A stretch of 64,000 bases of DNA, taken from assembly GCA_033809515.1 (NCBI GenBank), contig JAPXLN010000001.1:124001-188000 (forward strand), given 5' to 3'. Of the stretch, positions 8,897 through 19,207 are shown one piece after another. The notes beneath the pieces were generated by a model. That model ran no database searches, was not told the DNA's origin, and saw nothing but the letters and a program-made list of their open reading frames with translations. The stretch is from JAPXLN01 sp033809515 (GTDB taxonomy: Bacteria; Bacillota; Sulfobacillia; Fermentithermobacillales; Fermentithermobacillaceae). Each line of letters opens with the position of its first letter. Positions within the stretch are counted from its first letter, which is position 1. Made by a program: the position numbers and the translations under genes.

Positions 8897-9870
8897 CACG
8901 TATACAAAACCACCACATCACCGTCGTTAAGTACATAATCCCGGGGAACCATCTGCCCGTCAAACACGTTCTTACCCCATACCCGCGCATACTTAAGGGT
9001 TTCTGCTATCTCCTTATGAACAGTCATAGCGGCCTCAATCACTGTGGTGCCTTTGTCCAGGACAAACGGTTGCGTAAAATCAGGCTTCTTACCGGGCGGC
9101 CTCGTATAGACCCGGATCTTTCCCAGAAGATCGAAGAACATCCTGGAAGATAGTTCTTCCAGACCTTCACCGGTCATGCCGGAGCACGGCACCACATCAA
9201 TCTCATCTCCGAGAACCTCCCGGAGGAGTTCCAGTCTGTCAGATGCACCCGGAAGATCGCACTTGGTTGCGGCACATAGAGCCTTCTTCTCGTTGAAACC
9301 TCGTTCGCCGTGGTTGACTACTCTTACGTTGTTGTCTTCCATGAACGCCATCAGCCGGTCTACGTCCTCCAGGACATCGTCATCCCCGATATCGACGACT
9401 ATCAATAGGCCGTCAGCCAGCCTCAGAATGCCCCACAGCCACGGCTGAGACGTCTCAGGAGCAAGGGGCGGCAGGTCCACCAGCTGAATCTGTACATTCT
9501 CCCAACGAGCCATCCCAGGCAAAGGTTCTCTGGTAGTAAACGGGTACTCTGCGACCTCAGGTGTGGCCCTGGTCATAGCTTTAAGGATTTGGGACTTACC
9601 TGAATTGGGAGGGCCTGCCAGAGCAACCTGGCCGGCTCCATGCTTCTCAACTCTGTAGAGTTCCCGTCTTCGAGGACCTTTTGACGACCTCATGGAAGCT
9701 TTGATCCTGGCCATCCGCCGCTTGATATCAGCTTGCATTTTCTCCGTCCCTTTGTGCTTGGGGATGGTTGCAAGCATCTCTTCAAGAGCATCAAGTTTCT
9801 CTTCTTCGGTGACAGCCTGCCTGTAGCGCTCCTCGGCCACATGATACAAAGGCCCAAGATTAGCAGGCAT
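8896..9870 (-). CDS. DRG/OBG-like GTPase with TGS domain
   Basis: Predicted cytoplasmic GTP-binding protein of 324 aa. After a charged helical N-terminus come the P-loop GPPNSGKS (near residue 90), switch I YPFTT, then VDLPPL at the G3 position, TKCD (G4) and a C-terminal TGS domain (about 250-324, ending YVLNDGDVVVLY). In DRG relatives G3 is DxPG; here the Gly is replaced by Pro, so hydrolysis or switch II movement may differ. The ATG at 9870 is used because AGGAGG lies 9 bases upstream; a GTG three codons earlier sits inside that site. Coupled to the downstream ATP-grasp gene by a TGATG overlap. Confidence 0.8.
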   Translation of the reverse strand: MPANLGPLYHVAEERYRQAVTEEEKLDALEEMLATIPKHKGTEKMQADIKRRMARIKASMRSSKGPRRRELYRVEKHGAGQVALAGPPNSGKSQILKAMTRATPEVAEYPFTTREPLPGMARWENVQIQLVDLPPLAPETSQPWLWGILRLADGLLIVVDIGDDDVLEDVDRLMAFMEDNNVRVVNHGERGFNEKKALCAATKCDLPGASDRLELLREVLGDEIDVVPCSGMTGEGLEELSSRMFFDLLGKIRVYTRPPGKKPDFTQPFVLDKGTTVIEAAMTVHKEIAETLKYARVWGKNVFDGQMVPRDYVLNDGDVVVLYT

Positions 9871-9937
9871 TGCTTTCACCTCCTGAAGATAGCTCCGAAA
9901 AAGTGGGGAGCTCTCTGTTCAACCGAGTTCACCTTCA

Positions 9938-9966
9938 ATCCTAGCATTAACCCGGGAATATGGAAA
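9938..9966 (-). promoter_or_regulatory. candidate promoter for the GTPase/ATP-grasp pair
   Basis: Minus strand -35-like TTTCCA (9961-9966), 17-nt spacer, -10-like TAGGAT (9938-9943), in the gap between addA and the GTPase gene. Each hexamer matches consensus at four positions, so this is tentative. Confidence 0.3.
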
Positions 9967-10020
9967 CTTGAGGTCGCTGCCAGGACATACACTGATCCGG
10001 GGCAAGATCCACGGCGAGGA

Positions 10021-13000
10021 TTACGGGATCAACCCCCTGGAACTAAGATACTGCTCCCATGGAACAGGAGCTTCAAGGTCCGGAACCAGGAAAACTACTG
10101 ATGCCTGCTTGACAGGTCTTTTTAGGATACGCCGGCAAGCTAAGGCGTACATAGAAACCTGAGGAGTGTAGTTACGCAACGCAGTTGGAACCTGTTCCGG
10201 ACTAATACGGTCGCTCTTGTAATCAAGCAAGATTACCCCATCGTCCTCAAAGATAATGGCGTCTATTATGCCTTGAACCACGACAAAATCATCTTCGAAA
10301 GCCCGTTCAGGGTACAGTGACCCGGGGTCTACCCTCAGGGTAAACGGAACTTCCCTCTTAACCTGCGCAGGACAATCAGTAAGGCGCAGACCTGCAGGGC
10401 TCCTAAGAAAACGCGCAAGAAGACCCAGATCCTCTTCAGAGATGTCACCGGGTTTCAGAAGGCCCAGGTCACACAGGCGCCCAAGTTCGTCCGTTAAGCT
10501 CCTGGTCTTGCCAATATGCTCCAAATCCATGGCCGCAAGGAACGCGTGAATGGCCGTACCCCTAGCTACGGCCGTTGTCCGATCTTCAGAGTCCAGAAGC
10601 TCCAGGCGCCTATAGGGACGGGATACGAAAAACGTCTCTTCCTCATCCTCAAACCTGCGACGTATTTCGCCGACACTCATTTTCGCAGAAGCTGCACTTG
10701 CAGCGCAAAAAGGGTATTTCCACTCCAGTCTTCTGCTTATCTCCTGGTATAGCTCCTGGTCCACCAAGGGCGGAACCTGCAGGTCCTTTACATAGCTCCA
10801 CTTGAGGTCAGACTCGCTGACGGCGCCGATTTTTGGCATAGGGACCGGACATTCCTGTTCAGTGCCCCATAGAGTAACCGAGAAAGGCGCTGCATTGCCG
10901 GAGCCTCCAAGTAAGGCAGGTCCTAGCCAGTCAAGGTACTTCATGGCAGACCCGGTGGGCCCCGGAAGCTCCCTCCAAATATCTATATGCTTGTCCAGAT
11001 CCCTGACCGACCCTACCAGGAACAGCTTCTCCCTGGCACGAGTAAGAGCCACGTACAGAATTCGCATTTCCTCGGCCATATTTTCGTCTCTGACCTGGGT
11101 CGATATGGCCTGGTGGGCCAGGGACGGATACTTGATCCTCTTCTCAAGATCACAGTAAAGGGCGCCTATGCCCAGATGGCTGTGAAAGAGCACGTCACCC
11201 CGGCTGGACTCCAGGTTGAAGTTCTTACCCAAATCCATGACGAAAACCACAGGGAACTCCAGTCCCTTGGCCTTATGGACTGACATTACCCGTAGTACGT
11301 CCTCACCCTCACCCAGCGCCCTGGCCGTGCCCAGATCTCCTTTTGAGTCCTGCACCTTCTCGATAAACCTAAGGAATCTGAAGAGCCCGTGGTATCCAAA
11401 ACTGTCAAACTGCCGGGCCCGATCGCACAAAGCACGCAGATTGGCCTGCCTCTGAGCTCCGCCAGGCAAGCCGCCTACATAGTCGTAGTAGCTTGTTTCC
11501 CGGAATATGCTCCATACGACTTCCTCCAGACGAGACCGTCTGGCCATAGTCCGCCACGTCTCAAGTCTCCTCAAGAAAGAGCACAGTGACGAGCGAATCT
11601 CGGCCGGACGAGCAGAGGCTTGATCAGACGAACCGGATGCACCCGCTGCAAAAGCTATAACTGCGTCATAGAAACTCCCCTGCTTCAACCTGCTTCGTAT
11701 GATAGCTAGATCTGCAGGGGAAAGACCTACCACAGGCGACCTGAGGACTGATGCCAGGGGTATGTCCTGGCGAGGATTGTCGATGACTGCAAGCAGAGAC
11801 AAAGCAACCTCAACTTCCCGGGCCTGGAAGTACCCTGTGGCTGTATCTGCGTAAGCAGGTATGCCGCACCGTCTGAGGATTTCCATAACTGCGTTTGCCC
11901 TATCCTTAGTTGAGCGCAGCAGAATAGCTACGTCTTTATACGTACAAGGACGATATCCCTTTCGCAGGCCATCCCAAAGCCGGAGAGGATCTGCCGGGTC
12001 CATGATCTCGAGTATTTTGTGGGCGACTACAAGAGCTTCACGCTCCAAAACTTCGTAGTCCTCAATGCTGTCTTCCCCGCCCGAAGAAGCTTCCCCGGAC
12101 TGATTCCGCTCAAGGAGATGCAATTCTGCACGGAAACGGTCATCAGATGGCTGAGGGTAGCCGGCCGCCGCTATCAAACGGTGACCCTCATCGTAATCGA
12201 TCTCCGCCGTCTGTGACTTCATTATCCTTTCAAACAGGAAGTTAACTGCGTCGACAACCTGGCTCCGGCTCCGGAAGTTCCTAGAGAGGTCTATCCGAAG
12301 CCCATCACCTGTACTGCCGGCTATGCGGTTCCCTGTCTTTGGCCCTGTCTCCTGCCCTGCCTCAGACCCGGTACTAGACCGGGTCCCGCCTTCCTCTTCA
12401 GGCTCCAGGGGCAAGTAGGACCTGAGTTTGTCCAGGAATATCCTGGGGTCAGCCAACCGGAACCTGTAGATGCTCTGCTTAATGTCGCCTACCATAAAAC
12501 GGTTAGAGTCAGGTCCGTCCCTTGAACAAAGGGATATGATCCTTTCTTGCACCGGGTTTGTATCCTGATACTCGTCCACCAGCACATAATCAAATTCCTT
12601 CCGGACTTCAGAAGCTATGAGCGAATCTTGACTGGCAAGCACTTCCAGGCAATATCGCTCCAGGTCTGAGAAGTCAACGCCGCCGCGGTCACGCTTCTTG
12701 TCTATGTACCTTCTGTCCAGTTCAAGCACAAGGTCTATGAGACATTCCAGGTACTCAGCGGTTTCCCGGAGCTCCTGCAGCACGCTTTCAGCAGGCCTCA
12801 TGAACGCATATTCCGAAACCTTACCAAGGCGATCTTTGACAGCCTTGCGAATAGCTTGTACCTTTGCCTTAAGGTTCTCATTGCAGGTTCCCCTTCGCAC
12901 CGCCGGAAGACGGGGGTGCTCAAACCTTTGGATCTCTTGAAGCATCTTTTCCTGTTGACCCTCAAGTTCCGGCAAAGACAAAAGAATGTCCCGGGCCCTC

Positions 13001-13815
13001 TGACAGAACTCCAGATCAGCCTGGAAAGCAACCTCATAGGCCCCCGGCCCTTCAGGGCTCCTGGCGATCTCAAGAGCTTGTCTGCAAAGCTCAGCAGCGC
13101 CGGCGTACTCCTGGGCTGCTTTCCTCAAGAGAGCTTCTGTCCACGGCAGGTCCCACATTGAACCGGTCTCGTAAACAGACCCGACCATAGTACGAAGCTT
13201 GCCCAGATACCCGGCCATGGAAGGCTGTGTCCTGGCATAGTCGTGCAGGTCCAAACATATCTCCTGAAGTCCCTGGTCAACTCCCCGGCCTCCATAACGG
13301 CGAACAAGCTCGCGAAAGACCCGCCCCTGCTCAGATTCTTCCTGCTTGTACATATCTTCCATGAGGTCCTCAAGAGCGTCCAGACGCACCAGTTCAGCTT
13401 CGTTTGAGTCGATGACCCGGAAAGACGGATCCAGATCAATCCGGTAAAAGTAGCGTCTAAGTATCCGAAGGCAGAAGGAATGAATGGTCGATATTTGGGC
13501 CTTTTCAATGAGCGCTGCCTGGCGCAAGAGCCATTGGTCTCCCGGCTCCGTGCGGACTTTGTTCTCCAGGGCATCCCGGATTCGGCTCTTCATTTCCTCG
13601 GCTGCTTTCTCAGTAAACGTCAAAACAAGGATTCTTTCCAGGCTGACAGGTTCGACGGGCCTTGTAACCAACCGTATAACTCGTTCTACAAGCACTGCTG
13701 TTTTCCCGGTTCCAGCTGAGGCAGAAACCAAAACATTAGCTTCAGTGGTCCTGATGGCCAGCTCCTGCTCTTTTGTGAATCTGATTCCTTCCGGTGCGCT
13801 CACTGCATTCTTCAT
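10021..13815 (-). CDS. addA: ATP-dependent helicase/nuclease subunit A
   Basis: Large subunit of the AddAB double-strand-break end-processing enzyme, the Bacillota counterpart of RecBCD. It unwinds DNA from ends and degrades one strand. The 1264-aa protein starts with the UvrD-type Q motif and Walker A ASAGTGKTAVLVERV near residue 35. Helicase motif II is DYVLVDEYQDTNPVQE near 415, and the C-terminal RecB-like nuclease motif is VILLDYKSDRI near 1210. The ATG overlaps the addB stop by four bases (ATGA), the usual coupled addB-addA order. Length is typical. Confidence 0.96.
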   Translation of the reverse strand: MKNAVSAPEGIRFTKEQELAIRTTEANVLVSASAGTGKTAVLVERVIRLVTRPVEPVSLERILVLTFTEKAAEEMKSRIRDALENKVRTEPGDQWLLRQAALIEKAQISTIHSFCLRILRRYFYRIDLDPSFRVIDSNEAELVRLDALEDLMEDMYKQEESEQGRVFRELVRRYGGRGVDQGLQEICLDLHDYARTQPSMAGYLGKLRTMVGSVYETGSMWDLPWTEALLRKAAQEYAGAAELCRQALEIARSPEGPGAYEVAFQADLEFCQRARDILLSLPELEGQQEKMLQEIQRFEHPRLPAVRRGTCNENLKAKVQAIRKAVKDRLGKVSEYAFMRPAESVLQELRETAEYLECLIDLVLELDRRYIDKKRDRGGVDFSDLERYCLEVLASQDSLIASEVRKEFDYVLVDEYQDTNPVQERIISLCSRDGPDSNRFMVGDIKQSIYRFRLADPRIFLDKLRSYLPLEPEEEGGTRSSTGSEAGQETGPKTGNRIAGSTGDGLRIDLSRNFRSRSQVVDAVNFLFERIMKSQTAEIDYDEGHRLIAAAGYPQPSDDRFRAELHLLERNQSGEASSGGEDSIEDYEVLEREALVVAHKILEIMDPADPLRLWDGLRKGYRPCTYKDVAILLRSTKDRANAVMEILRRCGIPAYADTATGYFQAREVEVALSLLAVIDNPRQDIPLASVLRSPVVGLSPADLAIIRSRLKQGSFYDAVIAFAAGASGSSDQASARPAEIRSSLCSFLRRLETWRTMARRSRLEEVVWSIFRETSYYDYVGGLPGGAQRQANLRALCDRARQFDSFGYHGLFRFLRFIEKVQDSKGDLGTARALGEGEDVLRVMSVHKAKGLEFPVVFVMDLGKNFNLESSRGDVLFHSHLGIGALYCDLEKRIKYPSLAHQAISTQVRDENMAEEMRILYVALTRAREKLFLVGSVRDLDKHIDIWRELPGPTGSAMKYLDWLGPALLGGSGNAAPFSVTLWGTEQECPVPMPKIGAVSESDLKWSYVKDLQVPPLVDQELYQEISRRLEWKYPFCAASAASAKMSVGEIRRRFEDEEETFFVSRPYRRLELLDSEDRTTAVARGTAIHAFLAAMDLEHIGKTRSLTDELGRLCDLGLLKPGDISEEDLGLLARFLRSPAGLRLTDCPAQVKREVPFTLRVDPGSLYPERAFEDDFVVVQGIIDAIIFEDDGVILLDYKSDRISPEQVPTALRNYTPQVSMYALACRRILKRPVKQASVVFLVPDLEAPVPWEQYLSSRGLIP

Positions 13816-16800
13816 CCTTCTCTAATCAAGTTCCAAGCTAGGGTTTTCTCAGTTGGGCTAACAGAACGGTACCTGTTCCCCGGAACCAGGATATCGAACG
13901 TACATAACGAACCATAAGGACAGTACGTACACGCCCGTCTGGTCCCTCTCCTGTACGGAGCTATGTCGAGGTTGCCGCCAAATATCTCTAAGCAAAACTC
14001 TCTTACCTTCCGGTTTACGAATGCAAGCAAGGCCTCTAGGTCCTCCAAGGGAGCTACCTGCGAGTTCTTGCCCACGCCGGACAACGTAAACTGAACCGGA
14101 ATGATGTCCGAATGGCCCGAACTTGCTGAATCCATCAACCGCAGCACTGTTGGATCTGCGTTGAGCAACCCGGTCATCTTCATGCCCCTAAGCAAGCCGG
14201 CCGGATCTTCACCCACAGAACCGGGAGATCCGGGACCGCTGACCGAGGCAACCGGATCTCGTGCAGCGAAATACAGCGCTCCTGCGGGCACCACAGCATC
14301 AGGAAAACCCGAAGGCGGGCTTAGCGGTACACCTTCCAGCTTGAGGATCTGCCTCCAGAACTCCAGCGCCACCATAAGGTACACCATAAGCTGAAGGGAC
14401 AAACCATGGTATATATCAGCGGGGTCCAGTGTCTGAGGACTGGACTTATAGTCAATCACCCGGAGAAACAGGGAGCCTTCTGACAGGGCAGCGTCTACCC
14501 TGTCTATCTGCCCCCGGACCAAAACCTCCTGGCCGCCGGGCAATTCCAGCTTTAGCGGGGGAAGACTTGCGCCAGGGCCAAAGGTGACTTCTACTGCCAC
14601 TGGAGAGAAGCGCCCTCTCCTTGCATGCTCTGTCAGCACCAACGCAGAACGTCTTGTGATCCTCCGGAGAGAATCAGCTACGTAGTTCAGCCTGGCCGAA
14701 CTGGCGAATATTTCACCGTCGGGACCTGACAAAAGGTTGTCTACAGCTTCATCTGCAAGGGTCAATGCCTTTTCATCGCTTAAAGACCCCCAGGGAATAT
14801 CGGTCTCCATAACGGCCGAAACCACCCCTTTGAGGGCAGAATGAAGGAACGTACCTGCACCGGCAGGTTCCAGCTCAAAAGTCTCACGTTCCCTCAATCC
14901 CAAGCCGTCTGATGCAAAATGGTAGAAAGGACATGCCCCAAAGCGCTCAAGCCTCGATACGCTTGTGACCAGTTTATCCCCGTACACCCCTCTGACTGTC
15001 TCTTGGTTCAGCGGCACCATCGCATTGGTAAACCCCAGGGCGCTCAATACCCGGCGGGTTACGCTGAGCTTGTCAGGAGACAAAAGCCACCTGTAAGCCT
15101 CAACCCAGACGTCTCCTGGCCAGACCCCGTGCCTGACCAGGGCAAGACGCCTTACCGTAGTACCCAATACCCTGGCGCTTACAACAAAGTCAAGGTCTTC
15201 AGGCAATCTTCCGGGCGGGTCCAGCGGAACGGTCTCTCTTTCCCTTCCGCCCAGTATCTCAGAAACCATCCCTACAACATAGGAAGGCGAAGCTGCTTTC
15301 CCCTCGGTATCGCAAAGCGGGTATGAAATGTAAAGAGCTTTCTCAGGCCGGGTTAAGGCAATGTATATAAGGTATTGCTCATGGATCTGCTTCACATAGG
15401 AACCGGGCTCCAGATCCACCCCATGACCGGCCAAATACTCACGTTCCCGGTCACTGAAGATAGAATCCTCGGAATGCTTTTTGGGGAAAATCCCTGCTCC
15501 GGCCCCGACAAGGAAAGTGATCTTGCAGGCCGGCTGTCGCGAACGGTCAAGGTTACCTACCATAACCTGATCAAGAGACGGAGGAATAACCCCAAGCCGG
15601 ATGTCCTCAAGCCCCGCATCAAGCAGCATTGCGTAGGTCTTTACCTGACACGCCCTGTCTCCGAGGATCTGTCCTGCCTGTTCCAGAATCTCTATTACTT
15701 TGTCCCAGAGCCCCGCATGCACCATGGCAGCAGCCAGGTCCCCCTGACTCTCAGCTGTTTGCTGCCACCTTTCCAGGGTTTGGGGCACCTGGAGGTCCAT
15801 AAGGAGATCGTAAACCGCAAGGCTCAAGTCCCTGGCAGTTAGATCCTCCTTGTTCTCCAGCCGCATGTAGAAGCGGGAAAGCTCCCGCAGCGCATCTTTT
15901 CTTACTGAATCAACGTACTCTACTTCTTCTTCCTCCGCCCTGGAGGTCTCTTCATCTGCAAAGTACCGCCGCGCATGTTTCCATGGCTCAGCTGAAATCC
16001 ATGTTTCGCCTGTAATACCGTGAGCCAAACAATAGTTTTCAAGTCTGTCCACTTGCTCTCGCCCTACGGGAACAAGATCGGTCTTTAGGTAGCGAATCAC
16101 CGCTTCTGACCGAAATGATGTCATGACTACATCCAGTGACGCCCTTAGAAGCTCTGCCAGGGGGTGGAAAGACAAGGGCTTTCTCTGGTCAAGGAAGTAT
16201 GGGATTCCGAAGTCCCCCAAAGTAAGCGGGATAATATCCGCATAGACCCCAAGGTCACGGGCCTCTACAGTAATGTCCCTGTACCGGAGGCCGGTGTCAC
16301 GAACCAGACGGGTTATCTCCCTTGCAGCAAACTCGATTTCGGCAAGTGGGTTGACCGCTGCAAGCAATCTGATATCAGGGCGTGCCTGGTTGGGGTCGGG
16401 CTGCAGGTCGGGCTGCAGGTCCGGCTGCTCAGGGATTTCCTGCCGTCGTCCCCTCATTCGAGATCTGAGGGCGGTCTCCAGGTGCGCCAGCTCCGGCGAA
16501 CCTCTGAACCTTGGCAGAGGCGACAGATCCGTCAGAAACAGCTCTGCGCTGGCCACCCCGGCCTCATAGGCCGTTTGTTTGAGCTTATTGTAGGTTAAGC
16601 GCACCGGATGAAAAAGGCTAGTCTCTGAAACCGGTGACTCTATCTCCTGCCTGTCCATGCACAAAGCCACGTTGACATCTTCAGAAAACTGCATGAGCTT
16701 TCCCAGGACTTTATACTCTCCCGGAGTAAAGCCGGAGAACCCGTCTATCCACACCGATGCTCCCCGAACCAGTGAAGAGCCCCGCATCCTCTGTGATGCA

Positions 16801-17384
16801 ATATTTAAGTAGTCCTCAGGGTCCACGAAACGCCCCTTCAGAAACTCCTGGTATGCACTGTAAAGCACATCAAGGTCATGGACCTTCTGGGAAAGAAACG
16901 GAATCTCGCCCTGTCCGGCGCCGACCATGCCGGACCCTAGTCTGCCCTGGATTTCACATGGGGAAATATCGTAGGCGCCAAACTCAGAGAAAGCTCTTGA
17001 TAAGCTTTCCCGAAAACCCGGATGGTTGACCAAAGGCGCAAACACAGTCAAGTGGTCTTTGTTCTCCCAAAGCACCGACTGAATGGCCATGCTTTTTCCC
17101 ACTGCTGTGAGAAAAGGATAGAACAGACCCCCTGCTTCCTCCAGCACTCTGTAGCAGAGTCGCCCGAAACTTAAGATGTGAAGTTTCATAAATCCGTTGA
17201 TTCCGGGATCTTTAAGAACCTCTCGCTCTGTCTGAAACGTAGCCTGGTCGGGGACTAACAGAATAACGCTGCGCGAATCCTCCGGCCCTGCAGAACCTTC
17301 AGCAGCCAGCATGCGAAGGACAGAGTCAATCACATATCTTGTCTTACCCGAACCTGCAGGGCCGATTATGAAGTTCAGACTCAC
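13812..17384 (-). CDS. addB: ATP-dependent helicase/nuclease subunit B
   Basis: Second subunit of AddAB, with a Walker A motif FIIGPAGSGKTRYV at the N-terminus and a RecB-family nuclease domain at the C-terminus (VIDYKSS near residue 1000). The four cysteines that hold the AddB iron-sulfur cluster are visible: one in FGACPFYHF and three in CTYCPYGSLC near the end. The GTG at 17384 is preferred because GAGG lies about eight bases before it; a GTG three codons earlier abuts that site. About 1190 aa, normal length. A short run of LQPDLQPDP near residue 325 comes from a tandem 12-bp repeat (about 16390-16430). Confidence 0.95.
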   Translation of the reverse strand: MSLNFIIGPAGSGKTRYVIDSVLRMLAAEGSAGPEDSRSVILLVPDQATFQTEREVLKDPGINGFMKLHILSFGRLCYRVLEEAGGLFYPFLTAVGKSMAIQSVLWENKDHLTVFAPLVNHPGFRESLSRAFSEFGAYDISPCEIQGRLGSGMVGAGQGEIPFLSQKVHDLDVLYSAYQEFLKGRFVDPEDYLNIASQRMRGSSLVRGASVWIDGFSGFTPGEYKVLGKLMQFSEDVNVALCMDRQEIESPVSETSLFHPVRLTYNKLKQTAYEAGVASAELFLTDLSPLPRFRGSPELAHLETALRSRMRGRRQEIPEQPDLQPDLQPDPNQARPDIRLLAAVNPLAEIEFAAREITRLVRDTGLRYRDITVEARDLGVYADIIPLTLGDFGIPYFLDQRKPLSFHPLAELLRASLDVVMTSFRSEAVIRYLKTDLVPVGREQVDRLENYCLAHGITGETWISAEPWKHARRYFADEETSRAEEEEVEYVDSVRKDALRELSRFYMRLENKEDLTARDLSLAVYDLLMDLQVPQTLERWQQTAESQGDLAAAMVHAGLWDKVIEILEQAGQILGDRACQVKTYAMLLDAGLEDIRLGVIPPSLDQVMVGNLDRSRQPACKITFLVGAGAGIFPKKHSEDSIFSDREREYLAGHGVDLEPGSYVKQIHEQYLIYIALTRPEKALYISYPLCDTEGKAASPSYVVGMVSEILGGRERETVPLDPPGRLPEDLDFVVSARVLGTTVRRLALVRHGVWPGDVWVEAYRWLLSPDKLSVTRRVLSALGFTNAMVPLNQETVRGVYGDKLVTSVSRLERFGACPFYHFASDGLGLRERETFELEPAGAGTFLHSALKGVVSAVMETDIPWGSLSDEKALTLADEAVDNLLSGPDGEIFASSARLNYVADSLRRITRRSALVLTEHARRGRFSPVAVEVTFGPGASLPPLKLELPGGQEVLVRGQIDRVDAALSEGSLFLRVIDYKSSPQTLDPADIYHGLSLQLMVYLMVALEFWRQILKLEGVPLSPPSGFPDAVVPAGALYFAARDPVASVSGPGSPGSVGEDPAGLLRGMKMTGLLNADPTVLRLMDSASSGHSDIIPVQFTLSGVGKNSQVAPLEDLEALLAFVNRKVREFCLEIFGGNLDIAPYRRGTRRACTYCPYGSLCTFDILVPGNRYRSVSPTEKTLAWNLIREG

Positions 17385-17437
17385 GGGAAACACCTCGCCT
17401 AGTCCGAATTCTACGAACGGTAAGGTGTTTCCTACCG

Positions 17438-19105
17438 CTAGGTTCTCTTTACGGTGCAGATCACCACAGGCCTTCGACCTGTTTCGCTCCGAAGGTACCG
17501 GCGGACCAGGTTCGTAAGGTCTTGCTCAAGTCTTTCCTGGCTATCGCTCTTATCCTGACTCCGGCCTGCAAAGTAGTCGCGTACCCTTCCGCTTACTCCG
17601 CTCAAAATCTCGTCAGCGCGACGCCCCTGCATAAAGCCTGCACTTCGTACCACCGGTTCCATAGTTAAACTCCCGGTACCTTTGGAAATGGCAACAGTCA
17701 CAAACACGACGCCGCATTCGCCCATGAACTGTCGCTCTTTAAGCACCGAATCATCAATGTCCTTTGGCCCCAGACCATCTATTAAGATGTCTCGGGTGGG
17801 AACGGTCCCTATGATGGCGGCATCATTGGAGGTCAAACTGAATATAGAACCGTTCTCGCCAAGGAGAATGTTTGACGGAGGCACTCCTGTAGACTCAGCC
17901 AGCTCTGCATGGATCATCATGTGCCTGAACTCTCCGTGTACCGGAATGAAGAATCTGGGCCTGGTCAGGTTGAGCATGATCTTGAGCTCCTCCTGACTGG
18001 CATGGCCGGACACATGAACACCTGATTCAGGTGTATAGATCACTGTGGCGCCCTGCCTGAAGAGATTATCCACTACCCTTGATACCATGGTCTCGTTGCC
18101 CGGGACAGGCGAAGCTGCCACGATGACAAGGTCGCCTTCGACTATCTCAACCTTCCGGTGGTCGCCCAGGGACATGCGTGCCAGGGCCGACAAGGGCTCT
18201 CCCTGGCTTCCTGTACTGAGAACCACAATCCTCGAGAGGGGGTACTTCCCCATGTCCTCCACGTCAATCATGGTGCCCATGGGAGCTCGCAGATAGCCCA
18301 TACTCAGAGAGACGTCCACAACCGTCTCCATGCTCCGTCCCACTACGCAGACCTTCCTGCCAAAACGGTGGGCTACATCAATGACCTGCTGAATTCTGGG
18401 GACGTTTGACGCAAATGTGGTGATGATAATACGCCCTTGAGTCCTTTGAAACACATGGGATAGGGACTCTCCCACAGTCTTTTCTGACGGGGTGAACCCA
18501 GGACGATCTGCATGAGTGCTGTCAGACAGAAGCGCAAGGACTCCGCGTTCGCCGGCTGCCGCAAGCAAACCGTAGTCGGTGGTCTCTCCGTCTACCGGCG
18601 TCTGGTCCAGTTTGAAATCGCCTGTGTGCACAATGTCTCCTACCGGAGTATGTATCAGAAGCCCAACGCTGTCCGAAACCGAATGTGTCACTCTAAAGGG
18701 CTGTATCTGGATGCTGCCAAGATCCACGATCTCCCTGGGGGAAACCACTCGAAAGTCCAGCTCTCCCTCGAACTGTTCGTTCAGCTTGCGGCTTGCCAGT
18801 CCAAGGGTAAGCCTGGTACCGTAGACAGGGACCTGGAGGTCGCGCAAGACCCAGGGAAGCGCTCCCACGTGGTCTTCATGACCGTGGGTAAGCACAATGC
18901 CTCGCAGACGGTCTTTTTGTTCCATAAGGTATGACACGTCAGGTATCACTACGTCGATACCGGGCATGTTCTCTTCGGGAAACGCAAGACCGCAGTCAAT
19001 AGCCAACAAATCAGGGCCACATTCAAGAAGCATGAGGTTCTTACCGATTTCGCTCATGCCGCCTAAGGGAATAAGCCTTATCTCTTTTGTACCGATTGTT
19101 CTCAC
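17438..19105 (-). CDS. rnj: ribonuclease J
   Basis: Metallo-beta-lactamase/beta-CASP ribonuclease with endo- and 5'-3' exonuclease activity in RNA turnover. At 555 aa it has the family length. Zinc ligands are seen in LTHGHEDHVGALP near residue 75, HTGDFKLD near 160, and the beta-CASP histidines in VSGHASQEEL and IPVHGEFRHM near 370-395. The GTG start at 19105 has only a weak ribosome binding site, and a candidate promoter lies so close that the message may be nearly leaderless. Transcribed in the direction of addB and probably a separate unit. Confidence 0.95.
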   Translation of the reverse strand: MRTIGTKEIRLIPLGGMSEIGKNLMLLECGPDLLAIDCGLAFPEENMPGIDVVIPDVSYLMEQKDRLRGIVLTHGHEDHVGALPWVLRDLQVPVYGTRLTLGLASRKLNEQFEGELDFRVVSPREIVDLGSIQIQPFRVTHSVSDSVGLLIHTPVGDIVHTGDFKLDQTPVDGETTDYGLLAAAGERGVLALLSDSTHADRPGFTPSEKTVGESLSHVFQRTQGRIIITTFASNVPRIQQVIDVAHRFGRKVCVVGRSMETVVDVSLSMGYLRAPMGTMIDVEDMGKYPLSRIVVLSTGSQGEPLSALARMSLGDHRKVEIVEGDLVIVAASPVPGNETMVSRVVDNLFRQGATVIYTPESGVHVSGHASQEELKIMLNLTRPRFFIPVHGEFRHMMIHAELAESTGVPPSNILLGENGSIFSLTSNDAAIIGTVPTRDILIDGLGPKDIDDSVLKERQFMGECGVVFVTVAISKGTGSLTMEPVVRSAGFMQGRRADEILSGVSGRVRDYFAGRSQDKSDSQERLEQDLTNLVRRYLRSETGRRPVVICTVKRT

Positions 19106-19114
19106 CTGTTGGAT

Positions 19115-19143
19115 AGTATAACCTGTAAAGTCAGATGCGTAAA
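19115..19143 (-). promoter_or_regulatory. candidate promoter of rnj
   Basis: Minus strand -35 TTTACG (19138-19143), 17-nt spacer, -10 TATACT (19115-19120). The expected start point would be only about 3 nt before the GTG of rnj, implying a leaderless or near-leaderless transcript. Confidence 0.4.
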
Positions 19144-19144
19144 T

Positions 19145-19174
19145 CGCAAGGGGCGGTCAACTCCTGACCGCCCC
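19145..19174 (-). terminator. terminator-like hairpin after the stress-protein gene
   Basis: Perfect 10-bp stem GGGGCGGTCA (19150-19159) / TGACCGCCCC (19165-19174) with a 5-nt loop, 34 bp downstream of the stop of the 19208-19705 gene. The following T content is modest. Confidence 0.6.
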
Positions 19175-19207
19175 CCGTTGGCACCGGCCTCTCCTCTGCG
19201 GGCGTCT

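Noticed and set aside
16390..16430. Tandem 12-bp repeat in addB as a regulatory element
   Set aside because: It is within the addB reading frame and encodes a short LQPD repeat; most likely a neutral linker.
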